From the NCBI GenBank assembly GCA_016716125.1, contig JADJWZ010000038.1, forward strand, positions 1 to 64,000: a stretch of DNA of 64,000 nt, read 5' to 3'. The notes below the pieces were generated by a model. That model was not told the origin of the DNA. It saw nothing but the letters and a program-made list of their open reading frames with translations, and did not search any database. How positions within the stretch are numbered: the first letter of the stretch is position 1; every line of letters starts with the position of its first letter. Made by a program: the position numbers and the translations under genes. The DNA comes from Ignavibacteria bacterium (lineage in GTDB: Bacteria; Bacteroidota; Ignavibacteria; Tepidaquicellales; Tepidaquicellaceae). Shown one piece after another: positions 45,710-54,584 of the stretch.

Positions 45710-46354
45710 ATGAAAATAATTTCCGAATCCTTTATTACAGAAAAGACTGCAAAGTATTATTTGAGACCTGCTGAATCCGGAAATGCCCGCACTGTCTGGA
45801 TCCTTTTACACGGCTATGCTCAGCTTGCCGGTGAATTCCTGCCTGAATTTGATTTCATAAATAATAATGATCATATGCTCATAGCTCCTGAAGGTCTATC
45901 AAGATTTTATTTCAGAAACAAAATCGGCGCATCATGGATGACAAAGGAAGACAGGGAAAATGAGATCAGCGATTATGTGAATTATCTCAATAAACTTACT
46001 GACAAAATTAAATCAGAATATTATATTGGTAAGTCTGAATTTAACCTGCTCGGTTTCTCACAGGGAGTTCATACAGCCGTAAGATTTTTCATAAACGGAA
46101 ATCATTTTTTTAATAATCTCATATTATGTTCATCTGACTTCCCTAAAGATGCGGATTTTTCTTTGCTCAGGGAAAAACTTTCAGATTCAAAATTGTATTA
46201 TATTCACGGGACTTCGGATCCGGTCATTTCTGAATCGACTTACAGCGGCAGCGCTGAATTATTAAAAAAGAATAATATTAATTTTCGCCGGATTAAATTC
46301 GACGGCGGACACGTTGTGAATAAAGAAACTCTGTCTTATCTGTTTTTAAAATAA
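45710..46354 (+). CDS. Phospholipase/carboxylesterase-like alpha/beta hydrolase
   Basis: A 214-residue alpha/beta hydrolase. The oxyanion region is WILLHGYAQ, the nucleophile elbow is LGFSQGVHTA (Ser about 119), the acid is in IHGTSDPVISES and the His in FDGGHVVNKE. These are the marks of the YpfH/Est group of small carboxylesterases. No signal peptide. It has its own promoter region and ends at a probable terminator facing the sigma-factor gene. Confidence 0.85.
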   Translation: MKIISESFITEKTAKYYLRPAESGNARTVWILLHGYAQLAGEFLPEFDFINNNDHMLIAPEGLSRFYFRNKIGASWMTKEDRENEISDYVNYLNKLTDKIKSEYYIGKSEFNLLGFSQGVHTAVRFFINGNHFFNNLILCSSDFPKDADFSLLREKLSDSKLYYIHGTSDPVISESTYSGSAELLKKNNINFRRIKFDGGHVVNKETLSYLFLK

Positions 46355-46388
46355 AAAAAGTACCCGCTTATAAAAATGGATACTTTTT
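46354..46388. terminator. Probable bidirectional terminator
   Basis: AAAAAGTA and TACTTTTT pair around a loop, with A and T tracts at the two sides. It lies between the convergent esterase and rpoD genes. The stem is AT-rich and so not very strong. Confidence 0.55.
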
Positions 46389-46411
46389 AAAATTTAGATA
46401 TATAATTTATT

Positions 46412-47269
46412 TTACTGACCTAAGTAAGCTTTCAGCGCTTTGCTTCTTGACGCCTGTCTTAATCTTCTGATTGCTTTTTCCTTGATCTGTCTTACTCTTT
46501 CTCTTGTAAGTTTATACTTATCACCGATCTCTTCGAGTGTCAGCGGATTTTCTTTTTCAAGACCGTAATAAAGTTTTACGACTTCCTTTTCTCTCTGCGA
46601 TAAAGTATCCAGAGCTCTGTCAATCTCAATCCTCAATGAATCCTTCAGTAACGCTATATCGGGCATCTTCTCCTGTTTGTCAGGCATAATGTCGATAAGC
46701 TTTGTATCTTCGCCGTGAATGCTCGGAGCGTCCATTGAGACGTGCCCGCCGGAGTTCTTTAAAGTCTCCTGCACTTCATATACGCTCATATCAAGCTTTT
46801 CAGCAATTTCCAGAACGTTAGGCACTCTTTCATTTCTCTGCTCAAGTTCGCTGATGGTTTTCGCGATCTTACTTTTTTGCTGAACTATATTAAGCGGAAG
46901 TCTCACTACTCTTGACTGCTCTGCAAGCGCCTGGAGAATTGACTGTCTTATCCACCATACAGCGTATGATATAAATTTAAATCCTCTTGTTTCGTCAAAT
47001 TTCTTAGCTGCTTTTATTAATCCTAGATTGCCTTCATTTATAAGATCATTCAGAGAAAGTCCCTGATTCTGATATTGCTTGGCAACACTAACTACAAATC
47101 TGAGATTTGCTTTGACCAGCAGGTCAAGAGCTTTCTTATCATTTTTTTTAATCCTCTTTGCACAATCAATTTCCTGATCAACTGTAAGCGGAGTGGTTTT
47201 ACTGATTTCTTTCAAATAAATATCAGTAGACTGATTTTCTCTGCTTGTATACTGTTTGCCTAATTTCAT
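46412..47269 (-). CDS. rpoD: Primary sigma factor RpoD/SigA
   Basis: A 285-residue group 1 sigma factor without the long region 1.1, as in the Bacteroidetes/Chlorobi group. Region 1.2 is SRENQSTDIYLKEISK, region 2 contains LIKAAKKFDETRGFKFISYA and VWWIRQSILQALAEQSRVVR, region 3 VSMDAPSIHGEDTKLID, and region 4.2 the helix-turn-helix LEEIGDKYKLTRERVRQIKE. It lies 4 nt downstream of a dead PIN gene on the same strand. Confidence 0.95.
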   Translation of the reverse strand: MKLGKQYTSRENQSTDIYLKEISKTTPLTVDQEIDCAKRIKKNDKKALDLLVKANLRFVVSVAKQYQNQGLSLNDLINEGNLGLIKAAKKFDETRGFKFISYAVWWIRQSILQALAEQSRVVRLPLNIVQQKSKIAKTISELEQRNERVPNVLEIAEKLDMSVYEVQETLKNSGGHVSMDAPSIHGEDTKLIDIMPDKQEKMPDIALLKDSLRIEIDRALDTLSQREKEVVKLYYGLEKENPLTLEEIGDKYKLTRERVRQIKEKAIRRLRQASRSKALKAYLGQ

Positions 47270-47272
47270 ATT

Positions 47273-47730
47273 CTATTTATTTATTTTTAATATTTTACCG
47301 GGTGAATTAAATTTTATAATTTCTTCTTTCCTTATTAGCTTTATTTTCAGATACTTTGCCGGATCAGAATATTTTTCATGATCAAGCGTCAGTAAAGATA
47401 ATCCGGTCTCGGCGCACATTGCAAGCACAAGCGCATCTCTGTAATTATTGTCAGGATTTTTTTTTTAATCATTCTAAGAATTTCTCCGATTTTTACTGAG
47501 TATCTGAAAGGTATCCCCAAAATATTTACGCCGTTGAAAGAGTTTTTTGCGAGCTCTGTATCTTTTTTGCTTATACAATTTGAAAAAATTTCTGATGCAT
47601 TAATTACTTAAGTATAACATTCAAATAACTTCAGACACTTCGACAACAAGGTATCTTTTGTTATTGTTCCATATTCAGTTTTATCAGTAAAAATACCTGT
47701 ATCCAGAAATATCTCATACTTACTTTTCAT
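47273..47730 (-). pseudogene. Broken PIN-domain (VapC-like) toxin
   Basis: From ATG at 47730 the frame reads KYEIFLDTGIFTDKT (first PIN acidic residue), then meets TAA after about 38 codons. The same frame resumes with VINASEIFSNC, a typical central PIN strand, and runs into A10 at 47457-47466. After a frame change it continues NNYRDALVLAMCAETGLSLL with the last acidic residues, to TAG at 47273. One nonsense codon plus one homopolymer frameshift make it inactive if the sequence is right. An antitoxin remnant precedes it. Confidence 0.65.
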
Positions 47731-47736
47731 ATATAC

Positions 47737-47880
47737 TTAGAATATTAATTTTTCCTGAATTATCAGTTTCTTTACATCTTCAGGACTTTATCAGAAACTA
47801 AAAGCTCAATAATAAAATTATCGAGCTTTATTTTTCAAAATACTTTATTTCAACAAATTATGATCCTCTGCGACGGTCAT
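47737..47880 (-). pseudogene. Probable antitoxin remnant
   Basis: Minus-strand frames give KLDNFIIELLVSDKVLK and, one base shifted, DVKKLIIQEKLIF with a stop 6 nt before the PIN start codon. That position and spacing are typical of an antitoxin upstream of a VapC toxin. The beginning of the gene is not identifiable. Confidence 0.35.
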
Positions 47881-47897
47881 ATGTTTTATAATTTTAA

Positions 47898-47925
47898 ATA
47901 CCCGGAAAAATAATCAGTCCGGATA
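47898..47925 (-). terminator. Possible terminator after rplW
   Basis: TATCCGG and CCGGGTA can pair (with G-U wobbles) just after the rplW stop on the minus strand, with TTT behind the stem. It would close the ribosomal operon before the toxin-antitoxin remnant. A second AT-rich hairpin lies at 47798-47834. Confidence 0.4.
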
Positions 47926-47934
47926 CGAAAATAA

Positions 47935-48231
47935 TTATTCTATATTACCGAGAAAATCTATTTTATCTTCCTTATGCAAAGTTACTATAGCTTTCTTTTT
48001 GTCAGCTCTGTAACCTTCAAATCTGCCTTTTCTTGTCATCTGTGATTTCTTCTTTCCTTTGGAAACAAGAGTATTCACTTCCTTTACTCTGACATTAAAC
48101 TTATCCTGAACAGCTTTTTTAATTTCGATCTTGTTGGTTTTCATACCTACTTCAAACGTATACTGGTTCAGTGTTTCCTGAACTACTGTGTTTTTTTCGG
48201 TAATTAACGGTCTTATTAATATTGTTTTCAT
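47935..48231 (-). CDS. rplW: 50S ribosomal protein L23
   Basis: A 98-residue uL23 near the peptide exit tunnel, docking site for SRP and trigger factor. RPLITEKNTVVQETLNQYTF is the conserved start, IKKAVQDKFNVRVKEVNTL the core. It is the last gene of the cluster; the usual next gene, rplB, is not here (PIN remnant and rpoD instead). Confidence 0.95.
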   Translation of the reverse strand: MKTILIRPLITEKNTVVQETLNQYTFEVGMKTNKIEIKKAVQDKFNVRVKEVNTLVSKGKKKSQMTRKGRFEGYRADKKKAIVTLHKEDKIDFLGNIE

Positions 48232-48255
48232 AATCTGTATATTTATCAGACGATT

Positions 48256-48885
48256 TTAATTTAATAAACTCTTACAAAGTACATCTACTGCGGATTTTTG
48301 CATGAGTATCAGTTTGTTGTTAAGAAGATCATATGTAGAAGCTTTATCCGAGATCATTACATTGAGTTTAGGGATATTTCTTCCTGACTTATAAACGTTT
48401 TCATTATTTTCAGCAGTAAGCAAAAGTGTTTTCGTTTCGTCAATCTTCAGAGACTTTAAAATATTTATAATATCTTTTGTCTTAGGCGCTTCAAGAGTAA
48501 AATCCTGAATTATCATGATCTCATTTTCTTTGGCTTTAATGCTCAGTGCGCTTCTTCTTGCAAGTCTCGCTGCTTTTTTAGGAAGCTTAAGCTTATAAGT
48601 ATGAGGTCTTGGTCCGAAAATAGTACCGCCGCCCACCATCAGCGGGGATCTGGTTGTTCCCTGTCTGGCTCTTCCGGTTCCTTTCTGACGGAATGGCTTT
48701 CTGCCGCCGCCTCTTACTTCGCTTCTTTCTTTTGCCTTATGCGTACCCTGTCTCTGATTGGACAGATATCTTCTGACCGCCTGATAGATCAGGTGATGAT
48801 TCGGTTCAATTTCAAATATCTCGCCCGGCAGATTTACTGACTCTCCGGATTCCGTACCATCGAGTTTAAATACTTTAAATTCCAT
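48256..48885 (-). CDS. rplD: 50S ribosomal protein L4
   Basis: A 209-residue uL4. The tunnel loop region is KPFRQKGTGRARQGTTRSPL (about 66-85) and the N-terminus VFKLDGTESG is usual. In enterobacteria L4 autoregulates the S10 operon; nothing in the leader here shows this. It starts 2 nt after the rplC stop. Confidence 0.96.
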   Translation of the reverse strand: MEFKVFKLDGTESGESVNLPGEIFEIEPNHHLIYQAVRRYLSNQRQGTHKAKERSEVRGGGRKPFRQKGTGRARQGTTRSPLMVGGGTIFGPRPHTYKLKLPKKAARLARRSALSIKAKENEIMIIQDFTLEAPKTKDIINILKSLKIDETKTLLLTAENNENVYKSGRNIPKLNVMISDKASTYDLLNNKLILMQKSAVDVLCKSLLN

Positions 48886-48887
48886 TT

Positions 48888-49508
48888 TTAATTTTTATAA
48901 ATTTCAACTAATCCGGTTTTTGCGCCCGGTACGGCTCCTTTGATCAGAATTAAATTCGAATCGCTGAATACTTTCATAACTTTCAGATTTCTTACTGTGA
49001 TCCTGTCATTACCCATTCTTCCGGCCATTCTCTGTCCTTTAAAAACCCTTGACGGATAAGAACTTCCTCCGATAGATCCCGGAGCTCTTTCTCTGTCACT
49101 CTGTCCGTGCGTCCTTACGCCTCCTGCGAATCCGTGTCTTTTAACAACACCCTGAAATCCTTTACCTTTGGAAATTCCGGATACTTTGACATTATCACCT
49201 TCTTTAAAAATATCAACTTTAATGACATCACCTGCTTTCAGATCTTCAATAGAATGGTCTCTTATCTCTCTGATAAATCTCTGAACAGGGGTATTGATCT
49301 TTTTGAAAATACCAATGATCGGTTTAGAAGAATTTTTTTCCTTCTTATCTTCAAATCCTATCTGGACAGCGCTGTAGCCGTCTTTATTTTTATTTTTTAT
49401 CTGTGTAACATAACACGGACCGGCTTCAATTACTGTGCAGGGTACCATATTTCCGTTACTTTCGAAGATAGTAGTCATACCGATCTTCTTACCAAGTATT
49501 CCGATCAT
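48888..49508 (-). CDS. rplC: 50S ribosomal protein L3
   Basis: A 206-residue uL3. GILGKKIGMTTIFE opens the protein, and the loop reaching the peptidyl-transferase centre is GFAGGVRTHGQSDRERAPGS. Follows rpsJ by 27 nt. Confidence 0.97.
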   Translation of the reverse strand: MIGILGKKIGMTTIFESNGNMVPCTVIEAGPCYVTQIKNKNKDGYSAVQIGFEDKKEKNSSKPIIGIFKKINTPVQRFIREIRDHSIEDLKAGDVIKVDIFKEGDNVKVSGISKGKGFQGVVKRHGFAGGVRTHGQSDRERAPGSIGGSSYPSRVFKGQRMAGRMGNDRITVRNLKVMKVFSDSNLILIKGAVPGAKTGLVEIYKN

Positions 49509-49535
49509 AAAAAATTAATATTATTCTTTTAAAAA

Positions 49536-49844
49536 TTATGTTTTTATTTCTATATCAACTCCACCCGGAGGATCAAGTTTTGTCAAAGCTTCAAGAGTTT
49601 TGTTAGATGAATTTAAAACATCTATCAGCCGCTTATGCGATCTTGTTTCAAACTGCTCTCTTGATTTTTTATCTACATGCGGTGAACGCAATACCGTATA
49701 AACATTCTTCCTCGTGGGAAGCGGAATCGGTCCGCTTACTATTGCGCCTGTAGATTTTATTGTTTTTATTATTCTTTCCGTCCACTTGTCAAGTAAATTG
49801 TGGTCGTATGACTTTAACTTGATTCTGAAATTTTGTGAAGCCAA
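49536..49844 (-). CDS. rpsJ: 30S ribosomal protein S10
   Basis: A 102-residue uS10. IRIKLKSYDH-type start, GPIPLPTRKNVYTVLRSPHV loop and KLDPPGGVDIEIK end are all conserved. It lies 21 nt after tuf, so the str and S10 groups are continuous. Confidence 0.97.
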   Translation of the reverse strand: MASQNFRIKLKSYDHNLLDKWTERIIKTIKSTGAIVSGPIPLPTRKNVYTVLRSPHVDKKSREQFETRSHKRLIDVLNSSNKTLEALTKLDPPGGVDIEIKT

Positions 49845-49865
49845 TTTTATATTTTAGTTTAATTA

Positions 49866-51101
49866 TTATTCAATAATTTTTGTAACAACTCCCGCTCCGA
49901 CTGTTCTTCCGCCTTCTCTGATAGCGAATTTCAATCCGTCTTCCATTGCGATAGGCGAGATCAGCTCGATTATCAGTTTGTCAACGTTATCACCGGGCAT
50001 CACCATCTGAATGTTTTCAGGAAGATGTACCACTCCGGTTACGTCGGTAGTTCTGAAATAAAACTGAGGTCTGTAATTGGTGCTGAACGGAGTGTGTCTT
50101 CCGCCTTCCTCTTTTGAAAGCACATAGACCTGAGCTTCGAATTTTTTATGAGGAGTAATTGTACCTGACTTTGCAAGCACCATTCCTCTTTCTATTTCAT
50201 TCTTATCAACGCCTCTTAATAATAATCCGCAGTTATATCCTGCAACCGCTTCGTCAAGTTCTTTATTGAACATTTCTGCGCCTGTTACAGTGGTTTTCTT
50301 TTTTGCGCCAAGTCCGATAAGCTCAACTTCCTCACCAACTTTTACTTTACCTCTTTCAATTCTTCCTGTAGCAACTGTTCCTCTTCCTGTAATTGAGAAT
50401 ACGTCCTCAACAGGCATAAGAAAGTTTTTATCGATATCTCTCTGTGGTTCAGGAATATATGAATCACATGCATCCATAAGATCATAAATGCATTTCAGTC
50501 TTTCGTCATCAACTGTAGCAGATGCATCAGCGCCTGCTTCCATTGCTTTGAGCGCGCTTCCTCTTATGATCGGAATGTCATCACCCGGATAATCATATCC
50601 GTTAAGAATGTCTCTTAATTCGGATTCAACAACTTCTAAAAGCAGTTCAGCGTCATCCGTAGTTTTTTCCTGCTGATAAATTATATCAACTTTATTAAGG
50701 AATACAACAACTGCAGGAACGCCAACCTGTCTTGCAAGAAGGATATGTTCTTTTGTCTGCGGCATTGCTCCGTCAGTAGCTGCAACTACAAGAATAGCGC
50801 CGTCCATCTGAGCTGCGCCGGTGATCATGTTTTTAATATAGTCAGCGTGTCCCGGACAGTCAACGTGAGCATAGTGTCTTTTTCCTGTCTGATATTCAAC
50901 GTGAGCAGTTGCAATCGTAATTCCTCTTGCTCTCTCCTCAGGAGCTTTGTCAATTGAGTCAAATGCTCTTACCTGAGCCTGTCCTTTTTTTCCCAAAGCC
51001 ATTGTTATTGCTGCTGTCAGGGTAGTTTTACCGTGATCAACGTGTCCAATAGTTCCGATATTAACGTGTGGTTTATCGGCAGTGTATTTTTCTTTTGCCA
51101 T
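49866..51101 (-). CDS. tuf: Elongation factor Tu
   Basis: A 411-residue EF-Tu that delivers aminoacyl-tRNA. G motifs are GHVDHGKTT, DCPGHADYIKNM and NKVD; domains 2 and 3 are complete. It is longer than the E. coli protein (394) because of short insertions after NKVDIIYQ (QEKTTDDAE) and near AGADASATVDDE. A Shine-Dalgarno AAGGAG precedes the ATG. The gene lies between tRNA-Ile and rpsJ. Confidence 0.97.
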   Translation of the reverse strand: MAKEKYTADKPHVNIGTIGHVDHGKTTLTAAITMALGKKGQAQVRAFDSIDKAPEERARGITIATAHVEYQTGKRHYAHVDCPGHADYIKNMITGAAQMDGAILVVAATDGAMPQTKEHILLARQVGVPAVVVFLNKVDIIYQQEKTTDDAELLLEVVESELRDILNGYDYPGDDIPIIRGSALKAMEAGADASATVDDERLKCIYDLMDACDSYIPEPQRDIDKNFLMPVEDVFSITGRGTVATGRIERGKVKVGEEVELIGLGAKKKTTVTGAEMFNKELDEAVAGYNCGLLLRGVDKNEIERGMVLAKSGTITPHKKFEAQVYVLSKEEGGRHTPFSTNYRPQFYFRTTDVTGVVHLPENIQMVMPGDNVDKLIIELISPIAMEDGLKFAIREGGRTVGAGVVTKIIE

Positions 51102-51214
51102 TAGTATTTCTCCTTAAGAGTTTATTTATTTAATTTTATTTATTTGAATTTGACGAACATGATATTGCTGCAAACTTTCTGTTTATCTTTCTTTGTATCA
51201 GTTTTCAAAAATAG

Positions 51215-51288
51215 TGGGTCAGGGAGGAATTGAACCTCCCACCTCGTGCTTATAAGGCACGCGCTCTAACCATCTGAGCTACTGACCC
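51215..51288 (-). tRNA. tRNA-Ile(UAU anticodon)
   Basis: Acceptor GGGTCAG pairs with CTGACCC, D arm GCTC/GAGC, anticodon stem CGTGC/GCACG around loop CTTATAA, T arm GGAGG-TTCAATT-CCTCC, discriminator A; no encoded CCA; 74 nt. The body is that of tRNA-Ile(GAU), whose loop is normally CTGATAA; here position 34 is T, giving anticodon TAT that would read AUA. It lies between fusA and tuf and is probably co-transcribed. Confidence 0.9.
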
Positions 51289-51456
51289 TGGATGGAAACT
51301 TATTCCTACCGCATAAAGAATCTTTATGATAAGAATTAATTTTATAGAACGACTTAAAGTGTCTAATTTACGAGTTATACTCCGGTAAAACCGGAACTGA
51401 CCCTAATGTTTTATTTTAAAGAACTTGTATATCTTTTTATTACTATTTTAAAATTA

Positions 51457-53550
51457 CTATGATACTTTTTCTTTTCCTTTTACTTTCTCTATGATCTGTT
51501 CCGATACGCTCTTCGGAGCTTCGTCATAATGAGAAAACTGCATTGTGTAAATTGCTCTTCCCTGTGTCATTGATCTCATAGTGGTTGCATACCCGAACAT
51601 TTCAGACAGCGGAACCATTGACTTGATCACCTGCGCATCGCTTCTCTGTGACATTCCTTCTATTCTGCCTCTTCTGGAACTAAGGTCACCCATTACATCA
51701 CCCATATATTCTTCAGGAGTTACAACTTCCACTTCCATGATCGGCTCTAATATTACCGGACTTGCTTTCTTTGCGCCTTCTTTGAACGCCATTGAACCTG
51801 CGATCTTAAACGCCATTTCAGATGAGTCAACATCGTGATATGATCCGTCAAAAAGCTTTACCTTTATATCTTCAACAGGATAACCTGCAAGTACGCCGTT
51901 TTTCATGGCTTCTTCAATACCTTCAGCTACAGGATTAATGTACTCTTTCGGAATTGATCCGCCGACTATTGCATTCTCAAAAATAAATCCTTTTCCTTTT
52001 TCATTCGGCTCGATCTCTATCCATACATGTCCGAACTGTCCGCGGCCGCCTGATTGTCTGACAAATTTACCTTCCTGTGTAACTTTCTTTCTGATGGTTT
52101 CTTTATAAGCTACCTGCGGATTTCCGACATTAGCTTCTACTTTAAATTCTCTTTTTAGTCTGTCTACAATAATATCAAGATGAAGCTCACCCATTCCTGC
52201 AATAAGCGTCTGACCGGTTTCTTCATCTGTCTTTACTCTGAAAGTAGGATCCTCATCTGACAGTTTCGCAAGCGATTCTCCGAGTTTATCCTGATCAGCT
52301 TTGGTTTTTGGCTCAATTGCGATCTGAATAACCGGCTCAGGAAATATGATCTTTTCAAGTACGATCGGATCGCTTTCATCACAAAGCGTATCTCCGGTTC
52401 TTGTAAATTTCAACCCTACTGCAGCAGCAATATCTCCGCAGTAAACTTCCTTAATATCTTCTCTGCTGTTTGCATGCATCTGAAGAAGTCTGCTGAATCT
52501 TTCCTTTTTACCCGCTATTGAATTATAAACATAACTTCCTGCTAATGCTTTACCTGCATATACTCTGAAGAATGTAAGTTTACCTACAAATGGATCTGTC
52601 ATGATCTTAAAAGCAAGCGCTGTAAATTTTTCTTCATCTCTCACTTCCCTTTCTATATGATCATCAGTATGAAGGTGATGTCCTGCCACTGCGCCTACAT
52701 CAAGAGGAGACGGAAGAAGGTCAATTACTCTGTCCAGTAAATTCTGAACACCTTTATTTTTAAAGGATGATCCGCAAAGTACGGGAATTATTTTAACTTC
52801 AATTGTCGCTTTTCTTAATACATCGACTATTTCCTTTTCACTTATTTCCTGTCCGCCGAGAAATTTCTCCAGCAATGAATCATTTACATCAGCAACCGCT
52901 TCAAGCAGTTTCTGTCTGTATTCATTCGCCTGCTCTTTTAAGGAATCAGGAATTTCAATATCTTCAAATGTAGCTCCGAGCGTTTCATCATTATACATTC
53001 TCGCCTTCATAGTAATAAGGTCAATAATACCGTTAAATATATCGCCCTGTCCTATCGGAAGCTGGATCGGTACAGCATTGGCTTTCAGTCTGTCTTTCAT
53101 CATCTCAATTGCATGAAAGAAGTCAGCGCCTGTCCTGTCCATTTTATTTACAAATGCCATTCTCGGCACTTTGTATTTATCCGCCTGTCTCCAGACCGTT
53201 TCCGACTGCGGCTCTACGCCGCCTACTGAACAAAACAACGCAACAGCGCCGTCAAGCACTCTCAGCGATCTTTCTACTTCAGCGGTAAAATCAACGTGTC
53301 CGGGAGTATCAATAATATTTATTCTGTGATCTTTCCATTGACAGGTAGTGGCAGCGGAAGTAATTGTAATACCTCTTTCCTTTTCCTGTTCCATCCAGTC
53401 CATTGTAGCTGCGCCTTCATGCACTTCACCGATTCTGTGTAATCTTCCTGTATAATATAAAATACGCTCTGTAGTCGTAGTTTTTCCGGCGTCAATATGC
53501 GCCATAATTCCGATATTTCGAGTTTTATCTAATGAAACCTGTCTTGGCAT
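51457..53550 (-). CDS. fusA: Elongation factor G
   Basis: A 697-residue EF-G driving translocation. G motifs are AHIDAGKTTTTERIL, DTPGHVDFTAEV and NKMDRTGADF; domain IV includes QSGGRGQFGHVW and the tip GYPVEDIKVKLFDGSYHDVD. Length is normal. Follows rpsG by 34 nt; followed by tRNA-Ile after 168 nt. Confidence 0.97.
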   Translation of the reverse strand: MPRQVSLDKTRNIGIMAHIDAGKTTTTERILYYTGRLHRIGEVHEGAATMDWMEQEKERGITITSAATTCQWKDHRINIIDTPGHVDFTAEVERSLRVLDGAVALFCSVGGVEPQSETVWRQADKYKVPRMAFVNKMDRTGADFFHAIEMMKDRLKANAVPIQLPIGQGDIFNGIIDLITMKARMYNDETLGATFEDIEIPDSLKEQANEYRQKLLEAVADVNDSLLEKFLGGQEISEKEIVDVLRKATIEVKIIPVLCGSSFKNKGVQNLLDRVIDLLPSPLDVGAVAGHHLHTDDHIEREVRDEEKFTALAFKIMTDPFVGKLTFFRVYAGKALAGSYVYNSIAGKKERFSRLLQMHANSREDIKEVYCGDIAAAVGLKFTRTGDTLCDESDPIVLEKIIFPEPVIQIAIEPKTKADQDKLGESLAKLSDEDPTFRVKTDEETGQTLIAGMGELHLDIIVDRLKREFKVEANVGNPQVAYKETIRKKVTQEGKFVRQSGGRGQFGHVWIEIEPNEKGKGFIFENAIVGGSIPKEYINPVAEGIEEAMKNGVLAGYPVEDIKVKLFDGSYHDVDSSEMAFKIAGSMAFKEGAKKASPVILEPIMEVEVVTPEEYMGDVMGDLSSRRGRIEGMSQRSDAQVIKSMVPLSEMFGYATTMRSMTQGRAIYTMQFSHYDEAPKSVSEQIIEKVKGKEKVS

Positions 53551-53584
53551 AATATTTGATTTCTATCTGTTTATTTTTTAATAA

Positions 53585-54052
53585 TTACCATTTAAAATGA
53601 GCAAAAGCTTTGTTAGCTTCAGCCATTTTATGAACATCTTCTTTCTTCTTAACTGAATTTCCTTCTCCTACCGCAGCCGCCATTAATTCATTCGCAAGCT
53701 TCAGAGACATTGATTTCTCATTTCTTGATTCAGTATAATTTAAAATCCATTTTATTGCAAGAGCTACTCTTCTGTCAGGTCTTACTTCAGACGGGACCTG
53801 ATAATTAGCGCCTCCGACTCTTCTTGATCTGACCTCTATAGCCGGCTGAACATTATTAACAGCTTTTTTGAAGACTTCCACCGGAGCGTCTTTCGTCTTT
53901 TCAGCGATAATATCTAGCGCGTCATACATGATTCTCTGCGCAACCTGTTTTTTTCCGTCTTCCATGATACAGTTAATGAATCTTCCTATTAGGATGTCAT
54001 TATATCTTGTATCCGGTCTTCTGATCCTTTTTTCCGCTCTTTTTCTTCTCAT
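53585..54052 (-). CDS. rpsG: 30S ribosomal protein S7
   Basis: A 155-residue uS7, the primary 16S rRNA binder of the head domain. RPDTRYNDILIGRFINCIM and EVRSRRVGGANYQVPSEVRP are diagnostic. Follows rpsL by 47 nt in the str operon. Confidence 0.97.
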   Translation of the reverse strand: MRRKRAEKRIRRPDTRYNDILIGRFINCIMEDGKKQVAQRIMYDALDIIAEKTKDAPVEVFKKAVNNVQPAIEVRSRRVGGANYQVPSEVRPDRRVALAIKWILNYTESRNEKSMSLKLANELMAAAVGEGNSVKKKEDVHKMAEANKAFAHFKW

Positions 54053-54099
54053 TTAGAAAATATGAAATAAATTTAAAATCTGATTAAAATTTGTAAAAA

Positions 54100-54483
54100 T
54101 TATGCTGTAGTTCCCTTAGCTTTCTTTGCTCCGTATTTTGATCTGGCTTTTTTACGGTTGGCAACTCCTGCTGTGTCCAGCGCTCCTCTGATAATATGAT
54201 ATCTTACTCCCGGAAGATCCTTAACCCTTCCGCCTCTTATCAAAACTATCGAGTGTTCCTGAAGATTATGTCCTTCGCCCGGAATGTAAGCTGTCACTTC
54301 AATACCGTTCGTTAACCTCACTCTTGCTACTTTCCTGAGTGCGGAATTTGGTTTCTTCGGCGTAGATGTATAAACTCTCGTACAAACTCCCCTTTTCTGC
54401 GGACATGAATCCATAGCCGGAGCTTTGCTCTTGGAGATTATCTTCTTTCTGCCTTTGCGTATTAACTGATTTATTGTTGGCAA
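54100..54483 (-). CDS. rpsL: 30S ribosomal protein S12
   Basis: A 127-residue uS12. TPKKPNSALRKVARVRLTNG carries the lysine that, when changed, gives streptomycin resistance; it is wild-type here. GEGHNLQEHSIVLIRGGRVK and DLPGVRYHIIRG follow. First gene of the str operon; its promoter should lie in 54484-54580. Confidence 0.97.
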   Translation of the reverse strand: MPTINQLIRKGRKKIISKSKAPAMDSCPQKRGVCTRVYTSTPKKPNSALRKVARVRLTNGIEVTAYIPGEGHNLQEHSIVLIRGGRVKDLPGVRYHIIRGALDTAGVANRKKARSKYGAKKAKGTTA

Positions 54484-54584
54484 TGTATTTGCTACTTATT
54501 TTGGAAACCTACAAAATACAGATTTTAATGTTTTTAGTCAATTGCTTTTACACTATACAGAGTAACTTTTTTCGGGGAATGTCT

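Noticed and set aside
51360..51410. Terminator between fusA and tRNA-Ile
   Set aside because: TCCGGT and ACCGGA form a short hairpin, but no U tract follows on the minus strand and the str genes are expected to be co-transcribed.
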